This document shows, in pieces, positions 36,279-45,833 of a DNA stretch of 64,000 nt. The stretch is from Fodinibius sediminis (lineage in GTDB: Bacteria > Bacteroidota > Rhodothermia > Balneolales > Balneolaceae): contig NZ_FXTH01000009.1 in NCBI RefSeq assembly GCF_900182555.1, forward strand, positions 142,748 to 206,747, read 5' to 3'. The notes beneath the pieces were generated by a model, which saw only the letters and a program-made list of their open reading frames with translations, had not been told where the DNA came from and did not search any database. Position 1 is the first letter of the stretch, and every line of letters begins with the position of its first letter. The position numbers were made by a program, and so were the translations under genes.

Positions 36279-37526
36279 TTAAAAAAACGTCTTCGCCTCT
36301 TTTATCCCTTTCACCAGCCGGTCGATATCCTCCCGGTTATTGTAGAATGCAAGTGAAACACGGGCCGTACCGGCAATGTCAAATCGTCGCATGGCCGGCT
36401 GAGCACAATGGTGTCCGGTACGAATAGCAATACCCTGCTGATCCAGAATGGTACCTATGTCGGTAGCATGAATATCATCGAACACAAAAGAGATTACCGA
36501 TGCCTTTTGCCGGGCCGTACCAACAATACGTAACCCATCAATATCGAGCAGCTGTTGCGTGGCGTAATCCAGGAGCTCTTGTTCGCGCTGCGCAATCACA
36601 TCCATGCCAATATTAGACAGGTAGTCGACGGCGGTTCCGAGCCCAACTCCAGCCGCGATAGGCGGAGTCCCGGCCTCGAATTTATGGGGAAGGACATTGA
36701 AAGTAGTTCCTTCAAAGGAGACCTTGTCAATCATGTCACCGCCTGACCGGTAGGGTGGCATGGCATCGAGGTACCGTTCTTTTCCATATAAGATGCCAAA
36801 ACCGGTGGGTCCGCACATCTTATGGGAAGAAAAGGCATAAAAATCGGCATCAAGCGCCTGCACATCCACCTGCCCGTGAGGTACGGCCTGTGCTCCGTCA
36901 ACGAGGACCGGAATGTCCCGCTCATGGGCTTTGGCTATAATTTCCCTGACGGGGTGTATAGTACCCAGCGCATTGGAAACATGGCCAATAGCTACAATAG
37001 CTGTGCGTTTATTTAGCAGCTTCTCATACGCTTCCAGATCAAGGTCTCCGTCATCATTAACCGGTACAACCTGTACGCTTGCCCCATGCTTTTGCGCTGC
37101 AATTTGCCAGGGTACGATGTTGGCATGATGTTCGATCTCTGAAACGACGATTTCATCGCCTTCATCAATATACTGCTCGCCGAAACTATAGGCCACCAGG
37201 TTTATACTATCGGTCGTCCCGGACGTATAAATGATTTCATGTTCATGCTCCGCATTGATGAATGCCTGTACCTTTCTGCGCGTTTCCTCATAGGAATCTG
37301 TCGCTTTCTGGCTCAGGTGATGGATGCCCCGGTGTACATTGGCATGTTCATGGCGGTGATAATGATCAATACGGTTGGCCACAACAGCAGGCATCTGGCT
37401 GGAGGCTGCATTATCCAGGTATACCAACGGTTTACCCTTGACCTTTTCCTGCAGGACTGGAAAGTCAGACCGGATTTGATCAAAGTCTGTTGCCTCTGTT
37501 GATATAGCAGGTGCAGCCTTGGCCAT
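36279..37526 (-). CDS. sufS: Cysteine desulfurase SufS
   Basis: PLP enzyme that releases sulfur from cysteine for Fe-S assembly. Group II features: the PLP Lys in FSSHKMCGPTGFGILYG and the persulfide Cys in RTGHHCAQPAMRRF. Other blocks are LVYLDNAASSQMP near the start, VHRGIHHLSQ and EIEHHANIVPWQ. The length of 415 is typical. It follows sufD by 4 bases. Together SufBCD and SufS form the assembly machine. Confidence 0.97.
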   Translation of the reverse strand: MAKAAPAISTEATDFDQIRSDFPVLQEKVKGKPLVYLDNAASSQMPAVVANRIDHYHRHEHANVHRGIHHLSQKATDSYEETRRKVQAFINAEHEHEIIYTSGTTDSINLVAYSFGEQYIDEGDEIVVSEIEHHANIVPWQIAAQKHGASVQVVPVNDDGDLDLEAYEKLLNKRTAIVAIGHVSNALGTIHPVREIIAKAHERDIPVLVDGAQAVPHGQVDVQALDADFYAFSSHKMCGPTGFGILYGKERYLDAMPPYRSGGDMIDKVSFEGTTFNVLPHKFEAGTPPIAAGVGLGTAVDYLSNIGMDVIAQREQELLDYATQQLLDIDGLRIVGTARQKASVISFVFDDIHATDIGTILDQQGIAIRTGHHCAQPAMRRFDIAGTARVSLAFYNNREDIDRLVKGIKEAKTFF

Positions 37527-37530
37527 GATG

Positions 37531-38865
37531 TCAGGTCGTAAGTTGTGAGTCTAATTGACGTTCGGTGTATTTGTGGACTTCATCCACCAGCAGCTTCTGA
37601 ACTGAATCCACCGCAATGTTTTCAATGGTTTCCAGGGCGAACGCATAAATAAGCAGCTCTCTTGCCTGCTGGTCATTCAGTCCCCGGCTTTTGAGATAAA
37701 AAACCTCATCTTCCTCGAGCTGCCCCACCGTTGCACCGTGTGTACAGACTACATCGTCAGCAAAAATCTCAAGCTGGGGCTTGGTATTCACCAGCCCTTT
37801 GCGGGAAAGCAGAAGGTTTCTGTTTTCCTGGAAAGAGTCAATCTTCTGGGCATCCTTGCGGACAAAAATCTTGCCGTTGAATACCGAGTGGGCCTTCCCG
37901 TTAATCACGCATTTATGAAGCTGGTGGCTTTCGGCATGCGAGAAGCGGTGATCCATCACAGAGTGGGTATCAGATACCTGGTCGCCATCGATCAGGACCA
38001 GCCCGTCCACCGTAAATTCCACTTCTTCATCCCGCTGTGAAATCCGCGGCTCGTTGCGGGAAAGCTTGGCGCCGAGCGTAATGGTATACGATTCATAGTT
38101 GGCGTGCTTAGCCACAAAAGCTCCTGTACGGGCAACATGAATGGCTTCCTTGCTTTCGCGCTGGATCTTGGTATGCTTTACAAACGCTTTTTCCTCAAGG
38201 TTGACCTCAAATACGGGGAGGTTAAAGTACTTGTTGTTGCCAAGGCCAATATAGTCTTCAACAATGGTGATTTCTGAATTGGCATCGGCCAAAACCAGGC
38301 TTCGCGAGGTGGCAAAGTAATTCACCTCGGCATCGGTCTGTACAAACAACAGATGGACCGGGGTATCCACTTTAAGGCCCTCGGGCACATGAATGAAAAC
38401 ACCATCTGACAGGAATGCGGCATTAAATGAAGAAAAGACATCGCCCTCAAAATTGCCGTATTTTCCCAGATGTTCTTTTACCAGAGGATGGTCCTCAGAA
38501 GCAAAATCAGCCAGATTGCCAATCTCCACCTCCTCCGGCAACGCCTCGGTGGAAGAATGTTTTTCCGAAAATGAGCCGTTTACAAAAACCATGCGGGCGC
38601 CTTCACTCTCCGGCAGATAGTGCTCACTGATATCCGGAAGAGAGACTTCCATGCCGTCCGCCAGCTGGTAATTGTCGGAATACAGGTCCCGCAGACTGAT
38701 GAATCGCCAGTCCTCATCCTTGCGATGTGGAAAAGGGGTATTCCGAACCTCATCAGCCGCCTTCAGGCGTACCTCGTCTAAAAATTGCGATTTTCCGTTC
38801 AATGATCCCTGAAAATCAAGGAGATCCTGCAAAAAAGTTTGTTTTGTCTGCTTCAATTTTGTCAT
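37531..38865 (-). CDS. sufD: Fe-S cluster assembly protein SufD
   Basis: Beta-helical scaffold partner of SufB and SufC. SufD blocks visible are FPHRKDEDWRF near the N-terminus, HVPEGLKVDTPVHLLF in the middle, RNLLLSRKGLVNTKPQLEIFADDVVCTHGATVGQLE and EEDEVFYLKSRGL near the end. I prefer the start at 38865 (MTKLKQTKQ), 4 bases after the sufC stop; the ATG at 38886 would overlap sufC by 17 bases. The next gene, sufS, starts 4 bases past its stop. Confidence 0.94.
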   Translation of the reverse strand: MTKLKQTKQTFLQDLLDFQGSLNGKSQFLDEVRLKAADEVRNTPFPHRKDEDWRFISLRDLYSDNYQLADGMEVSLPDISEHYLPESEGARMVFVNGSFSEKHSSTEALPEEVEIGNLADFASEDHPLVKEHLGKYGNFEGDVFSSFNAAFLSDGVFIHVPEGLKVDTPVHLLFVQTDAEVNYFATSRSLVLADANSEITIVEDYIGLGNNKYFNLPVFEVNLEEKAFVKHTKIQRESKEAIHVARTGAFVAKHANYESYTITLGAKLSRNEPRISQRDEEVEFTVDGLVLIDGDQVSDTHSVMDHRFSHAESHQLHKCVINGKAHSVFNGKIFVRKDAQKIDSFQENRNLLLSRKGLVNTKPQLEIFADDVVCTHGATVGQLEEDEVFYLKSRGLNDQQARELLIYAFALETIENIAVDSVQKLLVDEVHKYTERQLDSQLTT

Positions 38866-38869
38866 TTGC

Positions 38870-39652
38870 TTAGTTCTGTTCACCATTTACAGATACTGCT
38901 ACTTCTTCGTGCAACCAGTCGTACCCCTGCTCTTCAAGTTTGAGCGCAAGGTCTTTCTCGCCTGACTTGGCAATCTTGCCGTCAATCATCACATGGACAA
39001 AGTCCGGCTGCACATAATCGAGAATCCGCTGGTAGTGCGTCACCATTACAACAGATTTCTCCTCATCTGCAATCTGGTTGATGCCGTTGGCCACAATCTT
39101 AAGGGCATCGATATCAAGTCCTGAATCGGTTTCATCCAGAAATGAAAGTTTCGGATTCAATACGGCCATCTGAAAAATTTCATTGCGCTTTTTTTCACCT
39201 CCGCTGAAACCGGCATTGACGCTGCGCTCCAGAAATTCTGGCTTCATGTCAACCAGTTGAAGTTTTTCATGAGCATAATCTTCAAACTCAAGGGGATCCA
39301 GCTCTTCGCGGCCCTGCTCTTTGGCAATGGTATTGAGAGCCTGACGAAGCAGATTCTTATTGGTTACGCCCGGTACTTCAACAGGGTACTGGAACGCTAG
39401 GAAAATACCCTTGTGAGCTCTTTCATCGGGGTCCAGTTCAAGAATGCTCTCCCCCTCGAAAAGGATGTCCCCCTGGGTAACCTCATATGCTTCATGGCCG
39501 GCTACCACTTTGGACAGCGTGCTCTTTCCGCTTCCATTGGGACCCATAATGGCATGGATCTCGCCTTTTCCAATCGTAAGGTTAACTCCTTTAAGGATCT
39601 TTTCTGAAGGATCCTCTGCTACGCAAACATGTAAGTCTTTAATTTCTAACAC
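38870..39652 (-). CDS. sufC: Fe-S assembly ATPase SufC
   Basis: ABC-type ATPase powering the SufBCD scaffold. Walker A is GPNGSGKST, the signature is [10 protein letters not shown] and Walker B is [11 protein letters not shown]. The conserved SufC stretch [13 protein letters not shown] is present. The length of 260 is typical. It follows sufB by 57 bases. Confidence 0.97.
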   Translation of the reverse strand: MLEIKDLHVCVAEDPSEKILKGVNLTIGKGEIHAIMGPNGSGKSTLSKVVAGHEAYEVTQGDILFEGESILELDPDERAHKGIFLAFQYPVEVPGVTNKNLLRQALNTIAKEQGREELDPLEFEDYAHEKLQLVDMKPEFLERSVNAGFSGGEKKRNEIFQMAVLNPKLSFLDETDSGLDIDALKIVANGINQIADEEKSVVMVTHYQRILDYVQPDFVHVMIDGKIAKSGEKDLALKLEEQGYDWLHEEVAVSVNGEQN

Positions 39653-39709
39653 GTTAATCTATTCCTCTAAAATTTATTTGATAGTTTAAAATGGTTTGAC
39701 GCTGACTCG

Positions 39710-41158
39710 TTATCCTACACTGCCTTCCAGCTTGATGCCCAGAAGCTTATCGGCCTCAACAGCAAACTCCATGGGCAGCTCTTTCAACACTTCTTTACAG
39801 AAACCATTGACGATCAGCGAGATAGCGTCATCTTCATCCATGCCCCGCTGCTGCAGGTAAAAGATCTGATCTTCGCCCACACGGCTGGTACTGGCTTCAT
39901 GCTCAACCTTAGCTGTAGGATTGGCTGATTCGATATACGGAAATGTATGGGCTCCACAGGTTTGACCAATTAGCATGGAGTCGCATACAGAGTAATTCTG
40001 GGCGTTGTCGGCCCGGGGACTTATTTTCACCTGTCCACGGTAACTGTTGTTCGATTCGCCGGCAGAAATACCTTTTGAAATGATGGTGCTCTTGGTGTTC
40101 TTGCCAACGTGGATCATTTTAGTACCCGTATCGGCCTGTTGCCTGTTATTGGTAACGGCCACGGAGAAAAACTCTCCTATGGAATTATCTCCCTGCATGA
40201 TGACACTCGGATACTTCCAGGTTATGGCCGAGCCGGTTTCAACCTGGGTCCAGGAGATCTTGGAATTGTCCCCGCGGCAATGGCCACGCTTGGTGACAAA
40301 GTTGAAAATACCACCCTTGCCCTTTTCATCACCGGAATACCAGTTCTGAATGGTCGAGTATTTGATTTCAGCATTTTCCAGTGCTACAAGCTCAACCACA
40401 GCAGCGTGGAGCTGATTTTCCTGGTACATGGGAGCAGTACAGCCTTCAAGATAGCTCACATGGCTGTTGTCCTCACAAATAATCAGGGTACGTTCGAACT
40501 GCCCCGACTGCATATTGTTAATTCGGAAATAGGTGGAAAGCTCCATGGGGCATACCGTATCTTCGGGCACATACACAAACGAACCATCAGAAAATACGGC
40601 CGAGTTCAGTGCCGCGTAGAAGTTGTCTCCCTTCGGCACCACCGAACCCAAATATTCCTTAACCAGCTCCGGGTGATCCTGAATTGCCTCCGAAATGGAG
40701 CAAAATATTACGCCCGCTTCGGCAAGTTTCTCCTTGAAGGTCGTAAAAATTGATTCACTGTCGAATACTGCATCTACGGCAATACCCTGCAACTGCTTTT
40801 GCTCTTGGAGCGGAATCCCCAGCTTTTCATAGGTTTCAATAATTTCGGGATCTACATCATCAAGGCTTTCAGGCTTTTTACCATTGTTTTTCTTGGTCGC
40901 CGAATAGTACTGCACCTTGTCAAAATCAGGGGTCTGATACTCTACGTTGGGCCATTCGGGCTCTTCCATCTGCTTCCATTTTTCATACGCTTCCAAACGG
41001 AATTCGGTCACCCATTCCGGCTCATTTTTCCGGCGGGAAATCTCACGGATAATATCCTCGTTGATACCCGTGGGAAAATCTTCATATTCAACATCCGTGG
41101 TAAAGCCATACTTGTACTCACCACCGACCATCGATTCAAGTGCTTCAGTTTCACTCAT
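39710..41158 (-). CDS. sufB: Fe-S cluster assembly protein SufB
   Basis: Main scaffold of the Suf system, 482 residues. Family blocks are [101 protein letters not shown] and [19 protein letters not shown]. It is the first gene of the suf operon (sufB-sufC-sufD-sufS-nfu-iscA-DUF2480). A small dyad lies about 77 bases upstream of its start and could be an operator. Confidence 0.97.
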   Translation of the reverse strand: MSETEALESMVGGEYKYGFTTDVEYEDFPTGINEDIIREISRRKNEPEWVTEFRLEAYEKWKQMEEPEWPNVEYQTPDFDKVQYYSATKKNNGKKPESLDDVDPEIIETYEKLGIPLQEQKQLQGIAVDAVFDSESIFTTFKEKLAEAGVIFCSISEAIQDHPELVKEYLGSVVPKGDNFYAALNSAVFSDGSFVYVPEDTVCPMELSTYFRINNMQSGQFERTLIICEDNSHVSYLEGCTAPMYQENQLHAAVVELVALENAEIKYSTIQNWYSGDEKGKGGIFNFVTKRGHCRGDNSKISWTQVETGSAITWKYPSVIMQGDNSIGEFFSVAVTNNRQQADTGTKMIHVGKNTKSTIISKGISAGESNNSYRGQVKISPRADNAQNYSVCDSMLIGQTCGAHTFPYIESANPTAKVEHEASTSRVGEDQIFYLQQRGMDEDDAISLIVNGFCKEVLKELPMEFAVEADKLLGIKLEGSVG

Positions 41159-41234
41159 AACTTGACTTCAATTATTTTTAGGGTGCTAAACTCGTTAATT
41201 ACAAAAAAGGTAAATATGTTGTTCCTATATTAAC

Positions 41235-41249
41235 TTAGACCAAGTCTAA
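41235..41249. promoter_or_regulatory. Putative operator dyad of the suf operon
   Basis: Perfect inverted repeat TTAGAC-CAA-GTCTAA, 77-91 bases upstream of the sufB start. Fe-S assembly operons are usually controlled by Rrf2-type or Fur-type regulators, which bind dyads of this size. No such regulator gene is nearby. The assignment to a protein is inference. Confidence 0.4.
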
Positions 41250-41498
41250 AAACCGGTCTGCTCTCCCTGTCCGCATGGTTTGATTATAAGGGGATCACAG
41301 AGAACTCATAATATAAACAAACTTACAAGCAAGGTAAACTCTATTAATGGCTCAATACATATTTTACGGCTTATTTCTGTTTTAGAATATCCTCATTAAA
41401 AGGAAAGCATGCCAATTGAAAAGGATTATGTGCGATATAAGCACACACTATCAAAGGTATTATCACCTCTGTTTCTAATGACCATTCCATCCCTCCTG

Positions 41499-41541
41499 CC
41501 TTTAAACGCTATGCTCAGACTATGAGCCTGGCTTTTAAAGG
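41499..41541. repeat. Inverted repeat downstream of the DMT permease
   Basis: Outer arms CCTTTAAA (41499-41506) and TTTAAAGG (41534-41541) enclose equal-length gaps and an inner perfect hairpin GCTCA/TGAGC (41513-41517, 41523-41527). It begins 11 bases past the permease stop on the minus strand, where a terminator is expected, but there is no T tract. It could still act as a 3' stem-loop. Confidence 0.4.
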
Positions 41542-41552
41542 GGTTCGAGCGG

Positions 41553-42410
41553 TCAAATCAAGATCCATATTGCCACTAGTGCAACGCAGATACCGGACCA
41601 TTGTTTTACAGAAACTCGGTCATTCCACAAAAAAAGGCCCAGGAAAGTACCACCTAATACGTTGATCACATTAACCACCGGGAAAGCGATGGCACCGGCC
41701 ATTCCATCCAGGGCATACATCAGGAATACGGCTGAATAGAGGTTCGGGAGACCGATGAGCATCCCCATTTTTACCTCGTCCCTGCTTACCAGTGTCCCCT
41801 TCCTCATCAATACAACCACCAGTCCGATAATAAACGCACACAGAAAAACCCAGGCCATAAATATCGTTTCACTAAAAACGGTGCTTAACTCTTCGTTATA
41901 AATTTTCAGCGAGGAATCTGCCAGTCCGGTGAGTATGAAGACAGTTGGGAGAAGCCATGAAGCATAAAAGTTTCCAATTCTTATGGTTTTAGTATGTGGC
42001 ACAAGAAGAAAAAGAGCCCCGAACACCAGGACGACGCCCGATATTTTTGTCCCGCTCATCGTCTCATCGTAGACCATGATCGAAAGTAGTACGGGAATCA
42101 GCAGCGACAAGCGCATGGCAGCAATGGTAACTCCTATGCCATTGGCATGGACAGACTTACTGTAGGCAATAAAATTGGAAATGAAAAATAATCCGATAAT
42201 CCCACAAAAAAAGAGTACATATTGGTCCGGCAGCCAGTTTATCGGTCCATTGCTCTCACTAAAACCAACCAGGAAGGCAAAAACGGAAGCACTGGCGTAA
42301 TTAACAGTCAGGGTATTCAGCGTTCGCAATCCTTCCGCTTCGCTGCGCTTCAGGAGGTGAGCTACACCCAGCGAGCAGGCTGAACTTAAAAGCAGGTAAA
42401 GCAAGACCAT
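41553..42410 (-). CDS. DMT-superfamily (EamA-like) membrane permease
   Basis: Inner-membrane transporter of the drug/metabolite superfamily, 285 residues and about ten hydrophobic segments arranged as two EamA halves. The first half has NGIGVTIAAMRLSLLIPVLLS, and the second half ends AFPVVNVINVLGGTFLGLFLWNDRVSVKQWSG, with the charged residues typical of the family. The substrate is unknown. It follows the caspase-like lipoprotein gene by 3 bases. Confidence 0.85.
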   Translation of the reverse strand: MVLLYLLLSSACSLGVAHLLKRSEAEGLRTLNTLTVNYASASVFAFLVGFSESNGPINWLPDQYVLFFCGIIGLFFISNFIAYSKSVHANGIGVTIAAMRLSLLIPVLLSIMVYDETMSGTKISGVVLVFGALFLLVPHTKTIRIGNFYASWLLPTVFILTGLADSSLKIYNEELSTVFSETIFMAWVFLCAFIIGLVVVLMRKGTLVSRDEVKMGMLIGLPNLYSAVFLMYALDGMAGAIAFPVVNVINVLGGTFLGLFLWNDRVSVKQWSGICVALVAIWILI

Positions 42411-42413
42411 ATG

Positions 42414-44150
42414 CTAGGGGGCTGTGAACGAAAGCGATCGATCGCCCAAAATCAACGGCTGCTGGGGACGATCGTGCAATCTTCGGGCGGTATAGGAAAT
42501 ATTGCGCTGTAACAGATCATTGATCCGGCTAATCGAAGTGCGCTGCTGCTGCAGGGCCCGTGCCACAAAATAGGGAAAAATATGATGTTTCTTATCCTCT
42601 CCTCCCGATGAACGGTACAGGTATGATGGCTGGCCGGGCTGATTACCCACCAGCAATACAGAACCTGGCCGCTGGGTCAGGATGGATGCATGATCTTTCA
42701 AGAGCTTGGTCTGCTCGCTTTCCGACAGTTTACGGGGTATCGAACTACTGAAGTCAACGTCTGCTGCAATAATCTTTTTGGAGGCAGGCAGGGCAGCCAA
42801 ACGGCTGAAAATGGATCGCAGAGAAATATCACTGGCGGATTTCTCACCCACCGGCGTAACGTTTTTCAGTGTTAGTTCATGATCATTTTGCAATTCACCA
42901 TATCCTCCAATATACATAAAAAGCTCCGTACTGTCGTTGACCTCGGAAGCCATCTGATCTATTTGCCGATAGATTTCATCCGGGTTTTGAATATCTGTAA
43001 GGTGATGAATATGCTCAGCCGAATATCCAAGGGCTTCCACGAGATATTCCGCCATCAATCTCCCGTCCCTATGGGTATTTTGCCGTTCAGCCAGAGGGTC
43101 AAGGTAATTTTCATTGGTAATAATGAGCGCCCTAGCATTGGGTGTTTTATCTCTTAAAACCGGGATATTGCTTTCCACATCGATATTACCAAAAGGGACC
43201 CGGGGGACTGCCACCACCCTGTCATCCACAGAAAGGTTGGTAGACCGCCAGCTCAGCTGGGCATCCTTGCTCTGTATGTAATTTTGAGAGATGCCATACC
43301 AAACACGGTACCACTGATCATTAACGAGCGTATCAACTCTGATTTGACTGCCACGGGTCAAGTCGGCCAGGACATTATCGGGATCGACAACGGGCTCATT
43401 CCGTAACTCCGTAAGATCGGTGGTGATCCGGGCATAGGGCTCCAGGATAGATTCCACCGGATAGCGGTAATGATACATGGAGTCCTGGAATGAGACCCTG
43501 ATATCAAAGGAACCGGGATCACGATCGGTCAGCTGTAGATCGTTAAACCCCTGAGCGAGAGGTATTTGAAGCTGTCCATCCGGTATCTGGTCGAGGTTTT
43601 CTTCAAAAACAGTGCGTTCACCATACGTTACCAGTACCGTGGCTGGCGAGGATTCATCTTCCTTTATATTGATGGTGTCCGTTTCAACTACCGTGCCAGA
43701 AGGATTAAGGTATCGCTCTTCTCCTACCGGTCGAGGTTCTCCAACAGGCTTTAGATTCAAAAAACCCGAGGCGGCCAAAAGTGCTCCTACCGCATTCAGG
43801 GTCAAAGACTGTCCTGACCCACCACCGGAATTGGCTGCGTAGAATGCCGCCGCTGCTCCTGCCAGTCCAAGAGCTACAAAGCCCGGTCGCAAGCGATAGT
43901 CCTGGATGCTTCGCTGAACCAGCATCTTCTGAGTGTACTTGTAGGTAGTATGAGATTTTACATTAAGCCGCAGTATGGGATCGTCGGGGCTCAGCGAATT
44001 TGCCACCGATAAAAACTTCTGTTGTTCCAGTACTTCATAATCGGATCGATCGATTGCCTGCCGGTCTTTAACCACCCACCTGCCGCTGGTACAGGATGAC
44101 AGCAGGACCAGCATAATCATATAAAATCCTATGTAGGTCGATTGTTTCAC
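42414..44150 (-). CDS. Lipoprotein with SH3-like region and inactive caspase-like domain
   Basis: The 578-residue lipoprotein has lipobox VLLSSC (Cys20), a hydrophobic Gly/Ala patch at about 90-130, and a beta-rich part (150-235). An SH3b-like region follows (about 236-301, with LRNEPVVDPDNVLADLTRGSQI and WYRVWYG). A caspase/C14-like domain then runs from about 330. Its first strand and helix pattern (RALIITNENYL, DGRLMAEYLVEALGY) match caspase folds, but the catalytic His site reads GGYGE (Tyr417 where GHG is expected) and the Cys site reads AADVDF (Val465 where DAC is expected). It is thus probably non-proteolytic. It is followed by a DMT permease and preceded by an outer-membrane barrel gene. 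Confidence 0.7.
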   Translation of the reverse strand: MKQSTYIGFYMIMLVLLSSCTSGRWVVKDRQAIDRSDYEVLEQQKFLSVANSLSPDDPILRLNVKSHTTYKYTQKMLVQRSIQDYRLRPGFVALGLAGAAAAFYAANSGGGSGQSLTLNAVGALLAASGFLNLKPVGEPRPVGEERYLNPSGTVVETDTINIKEDESSPATVLVTYGERTVFEENLDQIPDGQLQIPLAQGFNDLQLTDRDPGSFDIRVSFQDSMYHYRYPVESILEPYARITTDLTELRNEPVVDPDNVLADLTRGSQIRVDTLVNDQWYRVWYGISQNYIQSKDAQLSWRSTNLSVDDRVVAVPRVPFGNIDVESNIPVLRDKTPNARALIITNENYLDPLAERQNTHRDGRLMAEYLVEALGYSAEHIHHLTDIQNPDEIYRQIDQMASEVNDSTELFMYIGGYGELQNDHELTLKNVTPVGEKSASDISLRSIFSRLAALPASKKIIAADVDFSSSIPRKLSESEQTKLLKDHASILTQRPGSVLLVGNQPGQPSYLYRSSGGEDKKHHIFPYFVARALQQQRTSISRINDLLQRNISYTARRLHDRPQQPLILGDRSLSFTAP

Positions 44151-44159
44151 AGTATAGTA

Positions 44160-45392
44160 TTAAAGAGAAATTATCGCCCCAATACCTATGACATGGCGAA
44201 ATTTAACGTGTTCCTCGAGACCAGGATGAGAAATCCAGAGCGGGAGGTCATAGCGAATGATCAACCCGCGCGACTTCCCCAGGTAATCGGGAACATTGAT
44301 GGATAGCAAAAAACCTGGTCCGGCATCTGCCAATATACGAGATTCCTCCACAGATGTCAGTCCCGTGGAAGTACCACTGTCAAAAAACAGATAGGAGCGA
44401 AAATCGATGAATTCACCCACGACGGGGATATTTGTTACGGCCCGTCCCAGAGGATTTGGGTAATCTAGTTCCATATTCAGTGCGGAGAGGGAAGTATACA
44501 GGGGAGCTGCACCGTTGTTTAACTGTTGAATATCCTGGTGCAGGTATCCGCGCAGGCTGGCTCCTCCCGTCACCTGGATGTTTCCGGACTGCATCCATGC
44601 CGGCGGGATGGTTCCCCGCGCCCGCGTCAGCCCACTGTCCATCCAGCGACGTGCCGACCGCAAGCTGTGCGAAAAACGGTATTCCGGGGGTGTTTCATCG
44701 GATGCCAGTCCAGAATAGAGCCGTCCCCTGAACATAAGTGCGTTTGAGAGGGGAATCCGTTGTTCAAATGAGACCTCAGTACGTATAAATTCCGGGCCAG
44801 GCCCCATGATGCTGGCAGCTGCGGACCATGCAAAGACATACCGTCCGGCCCCGTTTTCTCGGGTCCTCAATAGATTGGCTGAAAACGGGTAGAGCCATTC
44901 ATCCTGCCACAGCTGACGGTAGAGCAAATAGCTGTCCTCGAAACGATGTTCCGTCCTCATGCCTAAGGCAAGCTCCGTATAATGGGTTTCGTCGAAACCC
45001 GCCTGCCAGCGTTTCTTAAAGGTAAGTCCGTGCGATTGAAATCCCGTTCGGTAAGAAGTTTCCAGATGTACGTTTGCCTCACTTCCGAAGTCCGACAAGG
45101 AAGGAATCGGTTCGGTAAGGGAGAAATAGTAGGAAACCGGGTGATCCGGGAATTTTGTTCCCAGCCATACCCCAGTACTCATTCGGTGCGGCCCGTCGCC
45201 AAACGTTCCCGGTGTTTCCCCCCTCAGGCGGAGCCCCACCCGTAGCCCGTCAACACTGTTGTACCAAACATCCGGAGCAGGTAAAATCTGATAGCCTTTT
45301 CCCGATTGCGCCACAGACGGTGACGCCTCTGCCAGAAGAAGGGCGACTATTGCAATACATAGCTGCGGGTAGCTTATTTTTTTAAAATCCAC
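44160..45392 (-). CDS. Outer-membrane beta-barrel protein (Omp85/surface-antigen-like barrel)
   Basis: The 410-residue protein has a signal peptide ending PSVAQ and a body of alternating amphipathic strands. GGASLRGYLHQDI looks like the RGY motif of Omp85-type barrels, and the end has RSYLFFDSGTSTG, GPGFLLSINVPD, LIIRYDLPLWIS and the aromatic-free last strand GIGAIISL. No POTRA domains are present, so it is a stand-alone barrel. It overlaps the end of the NUDIX gene by 19 bases and precedes the caspase-like lipoprotein by 9 bases. A functional pair with that lipoprotein is plausible. Confidence 0.72.
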   Translation of the reverse strand: MDFKKISYPQLCIAIVALLLAEASPSVAQSGKGYQILPAPDVWYNSVDGLRVGLRLRGETPGTFGDGPHRMSTGVWLGTKFPDHPVSYYFSLTEPIPSLSDFGSEANVHLETSYRTGFQSHGLTFKKRWQAGFDETHYTELALGMRTEHRFEDSYLLYRQLWQDEWLYPFSANLLRTRENGAGRYVFAWSAAASIMGPGPEFIRTEVSFEQRIPLSNALMFRGRLYSGLASDETPPEYRFSHSLRSARRWMDSGLTRARGTIPPAWMQSGNIQVTGGASLRGYLHQDIQQLNNGAAPLYTSLSALNMELDYPNPLGRAVTNIPVVGEFIDFRSYLFFDSGTSTGLTSVEESRILADAGPGFLLSINVPDYLGKSRGLIIRYDLPLWISHPGLEEHVKFRHVIGIGAIISL

Positions 45393-45826
45393 TCGTCTAA
45401 CAGTTGGTTTTGGGTTAGGATCCTAATCAGAAGATGCATAAGCCGTTGCTGTTCCGGCCATTGAATATGCTCGGATATCTGCTCGTCTGATATCCATTTG
45501 TGATCAACATGCTCGTGATTAAGAGTGATGCTTTCTTCAGGATCGACCTCCGCTGCAAAAACGGGAATGTGCCTGATACAATCGCTGCTTGCTTCGTAAA
45601 AATGATTAACAGAAGGAAGGGTCCAAAACAGTTTTGGGACATATCCCGTTTCTTCCCTCAGCTCTCGAAGTCCTGCCGTATAGGCTTTTTCACCTTGTCG
45701 TACTTTACCGCCTATCATTCGCCACTGGTCCGAATAAATGACATGGGGCGCTCTTTTCAATACAAGGAGCTCAACCTCCCCTTTTCTGAAGCAATAGGCA
45801 TACACATCTACGAGGCGTCGCTCCAT
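45374..45826 (-). CDS. NUDIX hydrolase
   Basis: Nucleoside-diphosphate-linked hydrolase of 150 residues. The Nudix box is complete: GKVRQGEKAYTAGLRELREETGY, with G-x5-E and RELREET in place (given here in two overlapping pieces of the same block). The neighbours are a UDP-glucuronate decarboxylase and a beta-barrel gene. The substrate is not clear; dNTP, NDP-sugar or GDP-mannose-type activity are options. Confidence 0.9.
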   Translation of the reverse strand: MERRLVDVYAYCFRKGEVELLVLKRAPHVIYSDQWRMIGGKVRQGEKAYTAGLRELREETGYVPKLFWTLPSVNHFYEASSDCIRHIPVFAAEVDPEESITLNHEHVDHKWISDEQISEHIQWPEQQRLMHLLIRILTQNQLLDEWILKK

Positions 45827-45833
45827 GGAAGGG

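Larger units (their letters stand above)
41159..41552. other. Intergenic region upstream of sufB
   Basis: No gene. It holds the promoter region of the suf operon, with the dyad TTAGAC-CAA-GTCTAA at 41235-41249, and, near its other end, a long inverted repeat at 41499-41541. The middle part shows nothing recognisable. Confidence 0.6.

Noticed and set aside
36230..36280. TGGCAG...TGC resembling a sigma54 promoter between nfu and sufS
   Set aside because: The GG-to-GC spacing is off by one, and it faces the wrong strand with no gene downstream.
42414..44150. Caspase-like lipoprotein as an anti-phage effector
   Set aside because: Catalytic His and Cys are replaced and no defence-type partner is adjacent; it looks like an envelope protein.
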